Numbered from the stretch's first letter, positions 24,992 to 33,704 are shown. The stretch is 64,000 nt of DNA from an uncultured Planctomycetota bacterium (GCA_900696525.1 CAADGL010000017.1:62001-126000); one strand, 5' to 3'. Translations and numbers: made by a program. The notes: generated by a model from the sequence alone, not told the origin.

Positions 24992-27205
24992 TTATCGAAG
25001 GGGGACCAGCGCGGCATCGGCTGCCAGCGGCTTGAGGCGGATGTTGCGGTATGAGACGGCCGTGCCATGGTCCTGGAAGCCGACGTGGCCGATGCGCGGC
25101 ATCTCGCGGTAGGCCGTCCTGAACTTGTTCTCGCTGCCGTCGGGGTTGCGGCGCGGCTGCGTCCAGTCGTTCAGGTCGAGCGAGATGATGCGCTCGCCGT
25201 TCATCGCGGCGGCGATGAAGCTGCCGTGGCAGACGAGGACGACGTGGTTCCATTCGCCGGGTTTGCGCACGGCGTTGACGCGCGGGGCCATGATATCGTA
25301 GATGGCGCCGCAGTCGTGCTTTCCGGGCTGGGTCTTGCCGTGGGAATCCAGCACCTGGAGCTCGATGCCGGTCTGCACGGGGTCGGCCAGGTCGCCGGTG
25401 CGGAAGAAGATGCCGCTGTTGGCCTGGGGGGCGAACTTGAATTCGAGTTCGAGGACGAAGTCGCCGTAGAGGTCCTCGGTCCAGATGTCACCGCCGCCCT
25501 TCCGGAGGAGGGCGCCGTCTTCGACGAGCCAGCTTCCGGGGCTGCATTTCCAGCCGGCCAGGTCGCGGCCGTTGAAGAGTTGGCGCCAGGCGGACCCCGG
25601 CGCCCGCGCTTGGGGCCGCGAGCGGGGCTCGGATGGAGCCGGGCGGCGCACGAGGATGTTGCGGAACGCCAGGGGCGAGCCGTGCGACTGGAGCTCGATC
25701 GGCCCGGCCGGAAAGATCGGGCGCTGGCGATCCCAGTAGTTCTCCAGCGGCGCGTCGAGCACGACGAGCTGGTCGTTGAGCCAGACGGTGACCCGCTCGC
25801 CCAGCATGAGAATGCGAAACTCGTTCCATTCGCCGACGGGCCGGTCGGCGCGCAGGAACGGCTTGCTCGGGTTCTGCTGGTTGTTGTACAGCCCGCCGGA
25901 ACCCTCCGGCCACTGCGCCGGGTCCCAGATCTGCACCTGCGGCGAGCCGCGCAAGTAGACACCGCTGTCACCGGCCGGTTGTATCTTCCACTCGACGCGC
26001 AGCTCGACGTCGTCGAAGTCTTCAGCCGTGCACAGGTGGCTGCCGCCGCCGTCGAAGCGCAGCTCGCCATCGACGACCGACCAGTGCTGGCGCATGAGGT
26101 CGTCCGCGTCGGCCTGGGCCGTGGCGAGCTCGTCGGGTCGCATCGCGGCGCGTTTCAGCGGGTCGCCGACGAGACCCTTCCAGCCGGTCAGGTCGCGGCC
26201 GTTGAAGAGCGGGCGCCAGGGGGAGGACCCCGGCGCTGGCGCTTGGGGCTCGGATCGGGGCTCGGTCGGGGCCGTCAGGTCGCCGAGCGCGAACTGGAGG
26301 CCCGCCAGGTAGTGCTTGAGCACGTCCGCGTGCCAGTACATGTGCTCGTTGTGACCCAGCGAGCAGTAGAACACGCGGCCACGGCCCTCGCTGCGCACCC
26401 AGCTTACGGCGAAATCGTTGTCAGCGCGGCGGACGCCGGGCTTGCTCATGTCGGTGCGGTAGTGATCGAGGACCATCAGGATGCGCTGCCGCTGGCGCGA
26501 GTACGGGTCGCGGAGCTGGTAGATCTCCTCCTTGAGCTCGAGCGAGCGCCCGCCGAGCGGCGCCGTCAGCGGGTGCTGCGGATCGTCGATGCGGATTACA
26601 ACCTCGTCGCCGGCGTTCCACGGGTGGCCGTCGAAGTAGCCGCCGATCATCCGCCCGTAGTCCGGCCACTCGTAGAACGTGTCGGTGGCCGAGTGGATAC
26701 CGGCGAGGCCCTTGCCGCCGCGAACGAACTCCAGCAGGTTCTGCTTGAGGCGCGCGTCGCGTTGCCGCGCGGCGTCGGCCTCGGGCTGCGGCATCGCGGC
26801 GAGATTCGGCGGCGTGAACAGTTCGCCGGTCGTGTTCAGCATGCACACGGCGTCGAAGGCCGAGAGCGGCTCGCGCTCGAAGACGGCCGGGTCTTCGGAG
26901 TGCGTGACCTCGAAGGCGCCGGTGCGGCGGCCTAGCTGCGCTAGCGCCTCGACCCCGACGGGGATCGAGGCGTGGCGGAAGCCGCGCGTGAGCGTGAAGA
27001 CAAGGAGGCGCCGGGGTTTGGCCGGCTCGGCGAAGGGCTTTTCCGGCAGCGCGGCGGCGATCTTCTCGCGCGCTTCGGGCGGGGCGGGCTGGTCCTGCGC
27101 CGCGCCAGGGCTCGAGGCACCGAGCAGCACGGCGCCGGCGGCGCACGTGAGCGCCATGCTGAAGCATCCGGTCAGGCGTTTATTGAGCCAAGAGGGTTTG
27201 GTCAT
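24992..27205 (-). CDS. secreted ThuA-like and double DUF1080 (3-keto-disaccharide hydrolase) fusion
   Basis: A 737-residue exported protein. Residues 1-40 are a signal peptide (KRLTGCFSMALTCAAGAVLL), about 65-305 a ThuA-like trehalose-utilization domain (RRLLVFTLTRGFRHASIP to GRVFYCSLGHNEHMYW), and two 3-keto-disaccharide-hydrolase (DUF1080) jelly rolls follow, opening at LFNGRDLTGWK (about 330) and LFNGRDLAGWK (about 555) with the usual GDSGVYLRG and NSGIFFRTG signatures. Fusions of this kind are a planctomycete/verrucomicrobial/Bacteroidetes theme in the degradation of 3-keto sugars. ATG 27205 is taken because the signal peptide begins there; the frame upstream is repeat DNA. A weak AGG site precedes it. 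A REP cluster starts 52 bp upstream. Confidence 0.88.
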   Translation of the reverse strand: MTKPSWLNKRLTGCFSMALTCAAGAVLLGASSPGAAQDQPAPPEAREKIAAALPEKPFAEPAKPRRLLVFTLTRGFRHASIPVGVEALAQLGRRTGAFEVTHSEDPAVFEREPLSAFDAVCMLNTTGELFTPPNLAAMPQPEADAARQRDARLKQNLLEFVRGGKGLAGIHSATDTFYEWPDYGRMIGGYFDGHPWNAGDEVVIRIDDPQHPLTAPLGGRSLELKEEIYQLRDPYSRQRQRILMVLDHYRTDMSKPGVRRADNDFAVSWVRSEGRGRVFYCSLGHNEHMYWHADVLKHYLAGLQFALGDLTAPTEPRSEPQAPAPGSSPWRPLFNGRDLTGWKGLVGDPLKRAAMRPDELATAQADADDLMRQHWSVVDGELRFDGGGSHLCTAEDFDDVELRVEWKIQPAGDSGVYLRGSPQVQIWDPAQWPEGSGGLYNNQQNPSKPFLRADRPVGEWNEFRILMLGERVTVWLNDQLVVLDAPLENYWDRQRPIFPAGPIELQSHGSPLAFRNILVRRPAPSEPRSRPQARAPGSAWRQLFNGRDLAGWKCSPGSWLVEDGALLRKGGGDIWTEDLYGDFVLELEFKFAPQANSGIFFRTGDLADPVQTGIELQVLDSHGKTQPGKHDCGAIYDIMAPRVNAVRKPGEWNHVVLVCHGSFIAAAMNGERIISLDLNDWTQPRRNPDGSENKFRTAYREMPRIGHVGFQDHGTAVSYRNIRLKPLAADAALVPLR

Positions 27206-27256
27206 GATGTTCGAGCCTGTCGTAGTGGGAGTGGAAGACCCCGCGCGCCGCCCCCG

Positions 27257-27437
27257 ACACGAGCCGCGAGGGGCACACGAGCCGCGAGCGCATACGAGCG
27301 GCGAGCGCATACGAGCGGCGAGCGCATACGAGCCGCGAGCGCAAGCGAGTGGAGTGACGACCGCGCGAACACGCGCGCCGCAGGCGCAAGCAAGCCGCGA
27401 GCAAGCACGAGCCGCGAGCGCAAGCGAGTGGAGTAAC
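27257..27437. repeat. left REP cluster flanking the RAYT gene
   Basis: Five 17-bp units (27257-27341; core ACGAGCCGCGAGCGCAT or CGG variant) lead into two copies of a REP-like head (27329-27356 and 27408-27435) that ends in GTGGAGTGA or GTGGAGTAA. The first head is followed by a hairpin, GCGCG-AACA-CGCGC (27363-27376). Positions 27329-27380 are the exact reverse complement of 28089-28140 on the other side of the transposase gene (52 of 52 bases). The GGAG tetranucleotide next to a hairpin is the known REP signature. Confidence 0.85.
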
Positions 27438-27453
27438 CCGAGGTCGAACCGCC

Positions 27454-27948
27454 TCACCGATAGCGCTCGCTCGACTGCCCCTCGAGCACATACGCCACGG
27501 CCGCGCTGAGGCTTTTCGCATCGTTGATCCAACGTGTGCTGCCATGCCGCGTCCACACGACCGCGCGCTCGTCGACAAGCCCCGCCTCCCGCAGGCGGCG
27601 CGTGCACCACGACTTGAGCTGCGACATCGCCTGCTCAGGCCGAACCTCCTGCGGACACGAGAGTACGACGTGCACGTGGTTGCTGCGGACATTGTACGCG
27701 AGGAGCTCCCACGTGCGGAGCCCGCAATGATCGACGATCGTTTGTCGCACGACCTCGCGCTGGGCCGCATCAAGCATCATCGCAGGCGTCACCAGAGACC
27801 GCTGTTCGGTGTACGCTCGCTCCGGGTCCGGCGGCAGCAAATTCGTCCCGGGGACGTTATGCCACCGGTCGACCGAGCCGCGTTCGTCTCCGTGAAGCCA
27901 CGCGCCGTGACAGGTCCATGTCAGGAAGTACGCCAGGGGCGCTCGCAC
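27454..27948 (-). CDS. REP-associated tyrosine transposase (RAYT, Y1/HUH type)
   Basis: A 164-residue IS200/IS605-related Y1 transposase of the RAYT class. The HUH metal site is VRSNHVHVVL near residues 87-96 (His-Val-His), the N-terminal TWTCHGAWLHGDERGSVDR is the usual RAYT opening, and a late tyrosine in AYVLEGQ near 156 could be the nucleophile. RAYTs are single-copy, immobile host genes that act on REP hairpins. GTG 27948 is chosen since GGAG lies 7 nt upstream and it leaves the flanking repeats non-coding; a longer GTG at 28011 would start inside the repeat. It stands between mirror-image repeat clusters. Confidence 0.9.
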   Translation of the reverse strand: MRAPLAYFLTWTCHGAWLHGDERGSVDRWHNVPGTNLLPPDPERAYTEQRSLVTPAMMLDAAQREVVRQTIVDHCGLRTWELLAYNVRSNHVHVVLSCPQEVRPEQAMSQLKSWCTRRLREAGLVDERAVVWTRHGSTRWINDAKSLSAAVAYVLEGQSSERYR

Positions 27949-27981
27949 GATCGATCTCCAATGGCACTTGGCAAAGGCGCG

Positions 27982-28192
27982 CAATCGCGCTCGTGTTTGC
28001 GCGATTGTCACTCCACTCGCTTGCGCTCGCGGCTCGTTCTCCCTTGCGGTGTGCGCGTCTGCGCGCGGTCGTTATTCCACTTCCTTGCCGGCGCGCGTGT
28101 TCGCGCGGTCGTCACTCCACTCGCTTGCGCTCGCGGCTCGTACGCGCTTGCCGCTCGTATGCGCTCGCGGCTCGTTTGCGCTTGCCGCTCGT
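27982..28192. repeat. right REP cluster flanking the RAYT gene
   Basis: From the gene outward: hairpin CAATCGCGC-8 nt-GCGCGATTG (27982-28007), a REP head in inverted orientation (28009-28036), a degenerate unit (about 28045-28090), the 52-bp block 28089-28140 that is the exact inverse of 27329-27380, and three 17-bp units (28141-28191) ending two bases before the sucD stop codon. Read on the minus strand each unit is head, GGAG-TGA or GGAATAA, then a GC hairpin. Confidence 0.85.
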
Positions 28193-29080
28193 TTAGCGCA
28201 GGGCGCCGGCCACTGTTTCGCCCAGCGTTGCCGGGCTTTCGCTCACGGCGATCCCCGCCGCGCGCAGCGCCGCGATCTTGCTGTCCGCGGTCCCCTCGCC
28301 GCCGGAGATGATCGCGCCCGCGTGGCCCATGCGCCGGCCGGGCGGCGCCGTGCGGCCGGCAATGAAGGCGACGACCGGCTTGCGGACGTGCTGGCGGACG
28401 TGGGCGGCGGCGGCTTCCTCGTCGGTTCCGCCGATCTCGCCGATCATGAGGATCGCGTGTGTTTCCGCGTCCTTTTCGAACAGGTCGAGCAGCTCGATGA
28501 AATTGAGGCCCTTGACGGGGTCGCCGCCGATGCCCACGCAGGTGGACTGGGCGAAGCCCTTCTGAGTTGTCTGCCAGACGGCCTCGTAGGTGAGCGTGCC
28601 GCTGCGCGAGATGATGCCGACGTTCTTCGTGCCGGCGGCGGGCGGCTTGTGGATGTAGCCGGGCATGATGCCGATCTTGGCCTGCCCAGGCGTGATGATC
28701 CCCGGGCAATTCGGACCGATGAGACGCGTGCCCTTGTCGTCGAGGAACTTGCGTGCCTTCACCATGTCCAGCGTCGGGATGCCCTCGGTGATCAGCACGA
28801 CCAGCGCGATGCCGGCGTCGGCGGCCTCCATGGCGGCGGCCGCGGCGGCGGACGCCGGCACGAAGATCAGCGAGCAGTTCGCGCCCGTCTTCTCGACCGC
28901 CTCGTGGACGGTGTCGAACACGGGCAGGCCGTGCTCGGACTTCGTTCCGCCCTTGCCCGGCGTGACGCCGCCGACGAAGTTCGTGCCGTACTCGATGCAC
29001 TGCCGGGTGTGGAAGGCGCCGGCTTTGCCGGTGATGCCCTGGCAGATGACGCGCGTGGATCGATCGACGAGGATGCTCAT
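28193..29080 (-). CDS. sucD: succinate-CoA ligase alpha subunit
   Basis: A 295-residue alpha subunit of succinyl-CoA synthetase (TCA cycle). Seen: the N-terminal CoA-binding fold with QGITGKAG (residues 14-21), GVTPGKGG near 38-45, the IGPNCPG motif near 121-127, and the phosphorylated active-site His253 in MGHAGAI near 251-257 followed by [10 protein letters not shown]. The start ATG 29080 has a purine-rich GGGCGGGACGAA leader and a promoter TTGAGA-17-TATAAC further up. The beta subunit sucC is not adjacent, though it usually is; the downstream neighbour is the REP cluster and RAYT gene. Confidence 0.95.
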   Translation of the reverse strand: MSILVDRSTRVICQGITGKAGAFHTRQCIEYGTNFVGGVTPGKGGTKSEHGLPVFDTVHEAVEKTGANCSLIFVPASAAAAAAMEAADAGIALVVLITEGIPTLDMVKARKFLDDKGTRLIGPNCPGIITPGQAKIGIMPGYIHKPPAAGTKNVGIISRSGTLTYEAVWQTTQKGFAQSTCVGIGGDPVKGLNFIELLDLFEKDAETHAILMIGEIGGTDEEAAAAHVRQHVRKPVVAFIAGRTAPPGRRMGHAGAIISGGEGTADSKIAALRAAGIAVSESPATLGETVAGALR

Positions 29081-29149
29081 TTCGTCCCGCCCTGGTTCAC
29101 TTTCCTTTGCCGCCGGTCTCATGCGGACGCTTCCGCCGAGGATCCGCGG

Positions 29150-29178
29150 GTTATAGCTCCGCGGTGGGTTATTCTCAA
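29150..29178 (-). promoter_or_regulatory. sigma-70-like promoter of sucD
   Basis: TTGAGA (29178-29173, minus strand) and TATAAC (29155-29150) with a 17-bp spacer, about 70 nt upstream of the sucD ATG. The -35 part overlaps the last codons of the MraY-like gene upstream, so sucD has its own promoter inside the end of its neighbour. Confidence 0.6.
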
Positions 29179-30335
29179 ATCATGCGCCGGCGCCGCTCCG
29201 GCCGCGTGAAGCCCAAACCCGCGGCCGCAGCCGCGCTGGCCGCGACAATGGCCAGAAAATACGCCGCTGCGCCGGCGGCGCTCATCCAGACGACGGCCAG
29301 GCCGAGCGCCCCATAGAGCGCGGCGACCGCGTAACAGATGAGCGCCGTGGCGCGCACGCTGAAGCCGCGCTGCACGAGCTGATCGTAGAAATGGCTGCGA
29401 TCGCCGGCGAAGATCGGTTTCCTGCTGCGCCAGCGGCGATACAGGGCCAACGCCGTGTCGAAGATCGGCAGCCCGAATACGATCACGCCGCCGACGACCC
29501 AGCGCAGCTCTCCGGTTTGCGCGAGCAGCAGGATGCACGCGCCGCAGACGTAGCCAATGAGCAGGCTGCCGGCGTCCCCCATGAAAATGCGGGCCGGGTT
29601 GAAGTTGTGATACAGGAAACCGAACGCGGCGCCCGCGAGGCCAAGGGCCAGCGGCAGCACCGCCAGCGTCTCCAGGCGGCCGATGTACGACGCGGGCGCT
29701 TCGGCGGCGCCGTCGCCCGCCAGCGCCAGAGCCGCCAGCAGGGCGTAGGCCACACCCATGACGCCCGCTACGCCCGCACAGAGCCCGTCGAGGCCGTCAA
29801 TGAGGTTCGACGAGTTGCACGCCCCGAGCACGATGAACACGCCGAGCGGCAGCGCCACCGCCGGGCCAAGCCACGCCGGCCACCCGCCGGTACCCAACAC
29901 CGCGGCAATGGCTTGCGGAAGGTGCAGGCCCGCACCGGTCCCCAGTATCATCAGCACCACGACGAGGCCGCTGATGGCCAGGCGAATCCGCGGCAGCAGG
30001 TCGCCGGCGTCGTCGAGCATCCCGAGCAGCACCATCGCCAGCCCGCCGCCGAGGATCGGCAGCATGACGGCGGCCAGGTGCCGAGTCGGCAGGCCGGCGA
30101 CGCCCGGGGGCAGCAGCAGGGCCAGCGAGGCGGCGGCCATCCACGCCAGTGCGATCGCCAGGCCGCCGAGGTAGGGCGTGGGCCGCGCGTGCGGTTTGAG
30201 GAGCTGGTCGGGATGGTCCATGATGCCGAGCCGCCGCGCGAGCGTGCCGGCAAGCGGCGTGGCGCCGAGCGCGACCGCGAGCGCGACGAGCGCGAACGGG
30301 GCGTAGGCACTGAGCGGGGCGAGGCTGCTCGGCAT
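29175..30335 (-). CDS. MraY/WecA-like polyprenyl-phosphate sugar-1-phosphate transferase
   Basis: A 386-residue polytopic protein of the UDP-sugar:undecaprenyl-phosphate sugar-1-phosphate transferase family, which begins synthesis of O-antigen, teichoic acid or other cell-envelope glycans. Ten to eleven transmembrane helices are seen. Family motifs: [16 protein letters not shown] (DDxxD, residues about 105-120), [15 protein letters not shown] (near 172-186), [13 protein letters not shown] (near 249-261) and [10 protein letters not shown] (near 318-327), the last being the WecA/TagO type rather than MraY. ATG 30335 lacks a ribosome site and has TATAGT 10 nt upstream, so it is likely leaderless. 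Repeats fill the region upstream. Confidence 0.9.
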   Translation of the reverse strand: MPSSLAPLSAYAPFALVALAVALGATPLAGTLARRLGIMDHPDQLLKPHARPTPYLGGLAIALAWMAAASLALLLPPGVAGLPTRHLAAVMLPILGGGLAMVLLGMLDDAGDLLPRIRLAISGLVVVLMILGTGAGLHLPQAIAAVLGTGGWPAWLGPAVALPLGVFIVLGACNSSNLIDGLDGLCAGVAGVMGVAYALLAALALAGDGAAEAPASYIGRLETLAVLPLALGLAGAAFGFLYHNFNPARIFMGDAGSLLIGYVCGACILLLAQTGELRWVVGGVIVFGLPIFDTALALYRRWRSRKPIFAGDRSHFYDQLVQRGFSVRATALICYAVAALYGALGLAVVWMSAAGAAAYFLAIVAASAAAAAGLGFTRPERRRRMI

Positions 30336-30345
30336 ATGCGTGGGG

Positions 30346-30351
30346 ACTATA
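30346..30351 (-). promoter_or_regulatory. -10 box of the MraY-like gene, leaderless arrangement
   Basis: TATAGT on the minus strand ends 10 nt upstream of the ATG at 30335, with no ribosome-binding site between. No good -35 is seen at 16-18 bp. Confidence 0.4.
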
Positions 30352-30444
30352 GTCGCTCGGCGGCGGCAAGCCGAGCGCAGCGCGGCTTGCGGCCGCACGC
30401 GTCGGTGCGCATGGGGAGCGACCGCTGACCGGAGTTCTCGTCGC

Positions 30445-30620
30445 ATTGGCGGTGCCGACCGGCCGGCATTGGTACAGGTTGCTTACTGAGCCGAGCCGCG
30501 CCCGCGAGGAAGCGGTTGAAATGAGGACGCCTGCTGGCGCAACCGCTTCCTCCGGGGGCGCGGCCGGGTTCAAACGGTACCAGCGCCGACCGGCCGGAGG
30601 CCGGTTCCCAGAACTCCCGC
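30445..30620. repeat. cluster of dispersed inverted repeats upstream of gcvT
   Basis: The 370-bp gap 30336-30705 has no gene. It holds an inverted pair: GCGAGGAAGCGGTTG at the end of a block at 30493-30518, and CAACCGCTTCCTCC opening a block at 30540-30564, each continuing into a GC-rich GCGGC block. A third, nearly identical copy lies at 57389-57416 inside dppF. Around them are CCGACCGGCCGG copies (near 30456 and 30590) and GGTACC-like ends. The arrangement resembles a BIME or small repeat island. Confidence 0.6.
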
Positions 30621-30705
30621 AGCGCTGTCTGGCCGGCTATACTGCGCGGTTTCCGTGTCGCCAAGGCGGCGAAGCGCGGGGTCTCACTCTGTGGATAGCA
30701 AGCCC

Positions 30706-31794
30706 ATGCTGCAAACACCGTTGATTGAATATCACCGCTCCGCGGGCGGCCGGCTGGTGGATTTCGCCGGCTGGGAGATGCCGGTGGTCTACACCAGCAT
30801 CATCGAAGAGCACAACTACACGCGCCGCCACGCGACGTTCTTCGACGTCTCCCACATGGGGCGGGTCGAGTTCAGCGGGCCGGGGGCGGCGGCGCTGCTG
30901 GAGCGGCTGAACACGCGGCGCATCGGCGACATGGCGGTGGGCCAGTGCCGCTACAGCCACATGTGCCGTGAGGACGGCGGCATCCTGGACGACGTGATCG
31001 TGTCGCGGCTGGAGGACGGCTACCTGGTGGTGTGCAACGCGTCGAATCGCGAGAAGCTGCTGGCGTGGTGGCAGCAGCAGAGCGCGGGCCAGGACGTCGT
31101 CATCACGGACCGGACCTTCGAGACCGGCATGGTGGCGATCCAGGGGCCCGAGGCGCTCGAGACGCTCGACCAGTTGCTGCCGTTCCGCGTCAGCGAGCTG
31201 AAGCGCTATCATTTCAAGACCGGCGAAGTGCTCGGAGCCACGTATTACGCGGCCCGCAGCGGCTATACGGGCGAGGACGGCATCGAGATCATCCTGCCCG
31301 CGCCGGTCGCGCTGACGGCGGTCAGCCTGATGCTGGAGCGCTCCGCCGAACTGGGCCGGCCGGTGCGCGCGGCCGGCCTGGGGGCGCGAGACACGCTGCG
31401 GATGGAAGCGGGCATGCCGCTGTATGGCCACGAGCTGAGCGAGGAGTGGGACTCGATCACCGCGGGGCAGGCGTGGTGCGTCGACCTGAGCAAGGACTTC
31501 GTCGGCCGCGCGGCGCTGCAACGCGTCAAGGAGCACGGGCCGGCGCGCGTGATGGTCGGGCTGGAGCTCGATGGCCGCCGCGCCGCGCGGCAGGGCGCGG
31601 CCGTGCAGCTCGACGGCCGCACGGTCGGCGTCGTGACAAGCGGTTCTCACAGCCCGACCTTCGACAGGCCCCTGGCGATGGGCTTCGTCGAGCCGCGCCT
31701 GGCGCAGCCGGGCACCGCGGTGCAGGTGGACCTGCGCGGTACGCCGGTGGCGGCCCGCGTCGCGAAGCTGCCCTTCTACAAGCGCGGCAAGTAG
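30706..31794 (+). CDS. gcvT: aminomethyltransferase (glycine cleavage T protein)
   Basis: A 362-residue T protein of the glycine cleavage system, transferring the methylene group to tetrahydrofolate. N-terminal features VDFAGWEMPVVYTSIIEEH (residues 18-36) and FDVSHMGRVEFSGP (near 46-59) with the catalytic Asp region, then ARSGYTGEDGIEIILP (near 183-198) and the C-terminal barrel GLEARDxLRxEAGMPLYGHEL type (GLGARDTLRMEAGMPLYG). Length matches the family. ATG 30706 begins the canonical TPLIEYH opening; GTG 30691 and GTG 30655 are in-frame alternatives. TATACT lies at 30638-30643. gcvH and gcvP are not adjacent. Confidence 0.93.
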   Translation: MLQTPLIEYHRSAGGRLVDFAGWEMPVVYTSIIEEHNYTRRHATFFDVSHMGRVEFSGPGAAALLERLNTRRIGDMAVGQCRYSHMCREDGGILDDVIVSRLEDGYLVVCNASNREKLLAWWQQQSAGQDVVITDRTFETGMVAIQGPEALETLDQLLPFRVSELKRYHFKTGEVLGATYYAARSGYTGEDGIEIILPAPVALTAVSLMLERSAELGRPVRAAGLGARDTLRMEAGMPLYGHELSEEWDSITAGQAWCVDLSKDFVGRAALQRVKEHGPARVMVGLELDGRRAARQGAAVQLDGRTVGVVTSGSHSPTFDRPLAMGFVEPRLAQPGTAVQVDLRGTPVAARVAKLPFYKRGK

Positions 31795-31812
31795 CGTGCG
31801 GCGGGGGCTCTG

Positions 31813-32349
31813 CTACGGTTTCGGAAGCGAGAGGCCGGAGGCGACGGCGCGGAAGCGCTCGTAGACGTCCTGAAGCGCCTCTGGAATGACGCGCACGTCG
31901 CCGACGGATGACATGAAGTTGGTATCGCCGGCCCAGCGGGGCACGACGTGCCAGTGCACGTGGTCGGGCAGGCCGGCGCCCGCGCAGCGCCCCAGGTTCA
32001 GCCCGACGTTGAAGCCTTCGGCCTTCACCGCCTCGCACAGCACGCGCAGCGCATCGCGGATGCGCTGCGCGAGCTCGAAAAGCACCGCTTCCGGCAGCGC
32101 CCCCATGTCCGGCTGGTGGTCCACGGGCGCGATCATGACGTGGCCGTTCGTGTACGGATAGCGGTTCAGCAGCACCAGCGTGCGCGGGCTCCGCCACAGC
32201 ACCAGGTTCGCCGCGTCCCGGTCCGGCTGCGCAGCGTAGCGGCAAAGAAAGCAGCCCGGCGTTTCAGTGTCCGGCTGCGCGCCAGGTGTCATCCCGCGGA
32301 TGTACGCCATGCGCCACGGCGCCCAGATGTTCCCGGAGAACTCCGCCAT
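31813..32349 (-). CDS. HIT family hydrolase (Ap4A/FHIT-like)
   Basis: A 178-residue histidine-triad protein. The HIT motif HVHWHVVPRW (residues about 131-140) is H-phi-H-phi-H-phi-phi; N-terminal NIWAPWRMAYIRG and FLCRYAAQPDRDAANLVLW (FLC) match diadenosine-polyphosphate hydrolase/phosphorylase-like HIT proteins. It likely hydrolyses nucleoside polyphosphates or adenylated molecules. It sits 18 bp from the end of gcvT on the other strand and 32 bp after the following esterase gene. No link to its neighbours is evident. Confidence 0.9.
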   Translation of the reverse strand: MAEFSGNIWAPWRMAYIRGMTPGAQPDTETPGCFLCRYAAQPDRDAANLVLWRSPRTLVLLNRYPYTNGHVMIAPVDHQPDMGALPEAVLFELAQRIRDALRVLCEAVKAEGFNVGLNLGRCAGAGLPDHVHWHVVPRWAGDTNFMSSVGDVRVIPEALQDVYERFRAVASGLSLPKP

Positions 32350-32381
32350 GGCCTAGCCTCCGCTCCGAGGCGCCAGCCGCA

Positions 32382-33704
32382 TCAGCCGCCGGACGCGCCG
32401 CCCGAAGTCAGCCGCGGAATGACGCGGATCGTCTGATAGGCGCGGTGCTCTTCGCCTCGCGCCGTCACGACCAGCAGCCCCAGCGTGTGATCGCCGGGCT
32501 CGGTCAGCGTCTTCTGGCCATTCAGCCCGCCGCCAATCGCCTGACCGTTCAGCGTCCAGCGGAACGCGGCCGAGCGCTGCCAGTCCGCCGGACACTCCGC
32601 GGAGTAGTGCATGTACAGGGGCTCGATGCCGGTGCGGGGCGTGACGCGGATGGCCACGGTGCCATCGGCGGCGGGCTCGCGGATCGACGCCGGACCGCGG
32701 ACTCGCTCCGGCAGCGCGGTAACGCCGGGCCGTGCGGCGTAGGCGACCGGGTCGTCGCGTCGCGGCACGTCGGCGTCAGGGACGGCGCGCGCCGTCACGC
32801 CGGGCGGCGCGGCGAACGGCTTGAGCTTGCCGGAGAGCAGCGCGATGCCGTCGGCGTTCCCGTCGATGGCCTGGCGCCTGGCGAGCACGGCGGGCGGGCG
32901 GTTCGGCTGCACGCCGCTGACGCGGCCGAAGAAGTCGGCGGCGAGGTCCGGCGTGCGCTCATGGCCGAGGTGCCGGATATAGATCCAGGCGACGTTCTTG
33001 TAGCCGTTGTGGCCGTACCACTCGACCGCGCGTTGCGACTCCTTCTTGCAGATGGCGAAGTCGTTCTCGGTGTTGATGATGAAGAGCGGGTGATACGCGG
33101 AGCGCGGCGCGGCCGACGCGTCCATGACGGACTCGGAGAAGTTCGACTGCCGCACGGCCAGGCAGGTGAAGCGGTCCGGATGGCGGTTCAGCATGTAATG
33201 GGCCATGTAGCCGCCGGAGGACCAGCTCGTGGCCAGCACGTTTCCGCGGTCGGCACAGGTGGTCGCGAAGACGTGGTCGAGAATCCTGAGCGTGGCCTGC
33301 TCGTCACCCTTGAAGGCCGGGTGCACGGTGCGCAGCGGGAATTGGGCGAACATGTCCGGGGCGCGCAGCTCCGGTGCGACCACCACGAAGCCGAAGCGGT
33401 CGGCCTCCTGCTGCCATTCCAGCGCCTGCGGTCGGGCGTTGTCAAAGGGCTTCATGCCGTGGAAGGTCACGACCAGCGGCCAACGCCGGGCGCGCAGGCC
33501 GGCCTGGTCCTTTGCCTGCTCGAGGCGCACGTAGTCTTCGGGCAGATACAGGTAGTACCCGCGGCGCGACTCGGGCTCGACCACCCGCGTCAGCCGGCCG
33601 TTGCCGCGCGGCTGTGGGACCGCGCAGCCGGCGAGAACGCACAGCAGGCAGAATGGCGCAATCCAGCGCACCCGCATCCACCCGGGACCCATCAACTTGT
33701 CCAA
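32382..33704 (-). CDS. lipoprotein with alpha/beta-hydrolase (PHB depolymerase/esterase-like) domain
   Basis: A 440-residue exported lipoprotein: signal peptide with lipobox LAGC (near residues 24-27), then an alpha/beta-hydrolase fold. The nucleophile elbow is ATSWSSGGYMAHYML near residues 159-173 (W-S-S-G in place of G-x-S-x-G), an oxyanion-type VVTFHGMK at about 78-85, an acid candidate in NTENDF near 210-215 and a His in HLGHER near 244-249. The last 130 residues form a separate beta-rich domain. PHB depolymerase/esterase-like is the best guess; substrate unknown. TTG 33704 is chosen because GGAGG lies 5 nt upstream, although ATG 33692 and ATG 33677 are possible. Confidence 0.8.
   Translation of the reverse strand: MDKLMGPGWMRVRWIAPFCLLCVLAGCAVPQPRGNGRLTRVVEPESRRGYYLYLPEDYVRLEQAKDQAGLRARRWPLVVTFHGMKPFDNARPQALEWQQEADRFGFVVVAPELRAPDMFAQFPLRTVHPAFKGDEQATLRILDHVFATTCADRGNVLATSWSSGGYMAHYMLNRHPDRFTCLAVRQSNFSESVMDASAAPRSAYHPLFIINTENDFAICKKESQRAVEWYGHNGYKNVAWIYIRHLGHERTPDLAADFFGRVSGVQPNRPPAVLARRQAIDGNADGIALLSGKLKPFAAPPGVTARAVPDADVPRRDDPVAYAARPGVTALPERVRGPASIREPAADGTVAIRVTPRTGIEPLYMHYSAECPADWQRSAAFRWTLNGQAIGGGLNGQKTLTEPGDHTLGLLVVTARGEEHRAYQTIRVIPRLTSGGASGG

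Noticed and set aside
27206-27610. Upstream extension of the ThuA-DUF1080 frame
   Set aside because: The extra codons cover REP repeats (LACARGSYALAAR type peptide) and the RAYT gene; the signal peptide starts at 27205.
27949-28011. Longer RAYT starting at GTG 28011
   Set aside because: The start lies within a REP head, while GTG 27948 has a GGAG site 7 nt upstream and a complete domain.
30336-30705. Glycine riboswitch upstream of gcvT
   Set aside because: The region is made of repeats; no conserved glycine-aptamer core was recognisable.
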